A DNA stretch of 64,000 nucleotides from Actinocatenispora thailandica (GTDB taxonomy: Bacteria; Actinomycetota; Actinomycetes; Mycobacteriales; Micromonosporaceae), in contig NZ_AP023355.1 in NCBI RefSeq assembly GCF_016865425.1, forward strand, positions 4,586,198 through 4,650,197, given 5' to 3'. How positions within the stretch are numbered: position 1 is the stretch's first letter; each line of letters begins with the position of its first letter. The position numbers and the translations under genes are program-made. The notes under the pieces are model-generated. The model ran no database searches, was not told the origin of the DNA, and saw nothing but the letters and a program-made list of their open reading frames with translations. Positions 63,256-64,000 of this stretch are shown here, piece by piece.

Positions 63256-64000
63256 ATGCGCTTCTCGATCAACATCCCGAACTTCGGGGACTTCGCCGAT
63301 GCCCGCACGGTGGCACTGGTGGCCACCGCGGCGGAGCAGGCCGGCTGGGACGGGCTGTTCGTCTGGGACCACGTGGTGCACGACAAGGCCCGGCGTCGCG
63401 GTCAACCGTTCGGCGACCCGTGGCTGCTGCTGACCGCCGCGGCGCTCGCCACCTCCCGCATCCGGCTCGGCACGCTGGTCACCCCGGTCGCCCGGCGCCG
63501 CCCGGAGCAGCTGGCCCGGCAGGTGGCCACGCTCGATGCGCTCAGCGGCGGCCGGGTCGTTTTCGGCGCCGGCCTGGGCGGGCCGATCGAGGACGAGTTC
63601 GGCAGCTTCGGCGAACCGACCGACCCGGTCGTCCTGGCCGAACGGTTGGACGAGGGCCTCGACCTGCTCGACCGCTACTGGTCCGGCGAGACCGTCGACC
63701 ACGACGGTCCGCACTACCAGGTACGCGACGTCAGGTTGCTGCCGACCCCGGTGCAGCGCCCGCGACCGCCGGTGTGGATCGGCGGCTACTGGCCGCGCCG
63801 CCGGCCGATCCGCCGCGCAGCCCGGTGGGACGGGGTGGTCCCGCTGTTCACCGAGGCCCGGCACGGCGAGGTGCCGCCGGTGGCCGCGGTGCGCGACCTC
63901 GTGGGCTACGTGCGGGAGCAGCGGTCGGACCGGGACGGCCCGTTCGAGATCGTGCTCGGTGGGGTGAGCCCCGGCGACCCGGCGGCGGCCCGGGACCTGA
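63256..64000 (+). CDS. LLM-class flavin-dependent oxidoreductase (3' part missing)
   Basis: The first 248 codons of a luciferase-like (LLM, F420- or FMN-dependent) oxidoreductase; it runs past the right edge. MRFSINIPNFGDFADARTVA opens it, followed by WDGLFVWDHVVH, LATSRIRLGTLVTPVARRRP and ATLDALSGGRVVFGAGLG, all standard for the family. PVWIGGYWPRRRPIRRAAR suggests the C-terminal phosphate-binding part. The ATG at 63256 follows GCGAGG. Cofactor F420 is common in such actinomycetes but cannot be proved. Divergent from the M48 protease by 106 bp. Confidence 0.9.
   Translation, partial: MRFSINIPNFGDFADARTVALVATAAEQAGWDGLFVWDHVVHDKARRRGQPFGDPWLLLTAAALATSRIRLGTLVTPVARRRPEQLARQVATLDALSGGRVVFGAGLGGPIEDEFGSFGEPTDPVVLAERLDEGLDLLDRYWSGETVDHDGPHYQVRDVRLLPTPVQRPRPPVWIGGYWPRRRPIRRAARWDGVVPLFTEARHGEVPPVAAVRDLVGYVREQRSDRDGPFEIVLGGVSPGDPAAARDL

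Overview
The window is chromosomal DNA from a high-GC actinomycete. GC is around 70% or more throughout, GTG starts are common, and long shadow frames run opposite most genes. The gene families point to Micromonosporaceae or a close relative: class II DAHP synthase, RNase AS, a PimB'-type mannosyltransferase, a group III phosphofructokinase, class F sortase, an excalibur-domain protein and LtrA. A GTCAAGGGG-type hairpin behind the phosphofructokinase fits the same group. I cannot name the genus from sequence alone. I see 58 protein genes (two cut by the window edges) and no rRNA, tRNA, CRISPR array, prophage or large insertion sequence.

Layout. 0-5 kb: an arylamine N-acetyltransferase fragment, threonine aldolase, a SnoaL-like protein, and two paralogous secreted phosphoesterase lipoproteins around a small membrane protein. 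5-9 kb: DAHP synthase, then an efflux pump with its TetR regulator. 9-15 kb: a glycine-betaine ABC operon, proC and a phosphofructokinase with PPi-type active-site residues. 15-20 kb: LtrA with RNase AS, a DUF1028 protein and glycerol kinase set between two related hairpin repeats. 20-25 kb: a Crp-type regulator beside a large zinc-ribbon/adenylate cyclase/ATPase/TPR protein, a likely cAMP signalling neighbourhood. 25-34 kb: an acylglycerol-phosphate acyltransferase, envelope proteins (DUF4097, DUF2007-like), a monooxygenase with a degenerate hydrolase, a putative ornithine cyclodeaminase, a membrane-anchored L7/L12-like protein and an MBL-fold hydrolase. 34-42 kb: excalibur protein plus sortase, pyruvate oxidase divergent from the tdh-kbl threonine pathway, and an MFS/LysR pair. 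42-49 kb: a giant WD40 protein, a phosphotransferase, a 2-hydroxyacid dehydrogenase, and a LysR/SDR pair. 49-64 kb: an endonuclease/exonuclease/phosphatase-family protein, ROK glucokinase, two START-like proteins, a FadD15-like ligase, a two-component system, an EndoIII-like protein, a PadR/DUF998 pair, PimB', an acyltransferase, an M48 protease and a partial LLM flavin enzyme.

How the genes work together. A core known from mycobacteria and Streptomyces (DAHP synthase, RNase AS, acyltransferase, START-like protein, FadD15, PimB', glucokinase) is present but spread over some 55 kb, with accessory genes between. Lipid and envelope synthesis (acyltransferase, PimB', FadD15, acyltransferase-3), carbon entry (glucokinase, glycerol kinase, phosphofructokinase, PoxB) and osmoprotection (betaine uptake, ProC, putative ornithine-to-proline conversion) are the main themes.

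The most unusual structure I found is a recurring one. At the 3' ends of at least six unrelated genes, a 23-32 bp unit is tandemly repeated so that each copy carries the gene's stop codon; in five of the six the unit length is not a multiple of three, so the copied stops fall in different frames. Other notable signals are a 70-bp miniature inverted-repeat element whose CTAG flank supplies a gene's stop codon, a concentric-palindrome operator between padR and the DUF998 gene, an 8-bp microsatellite, and hairpin repeats around glpK and between tdh and kbl.
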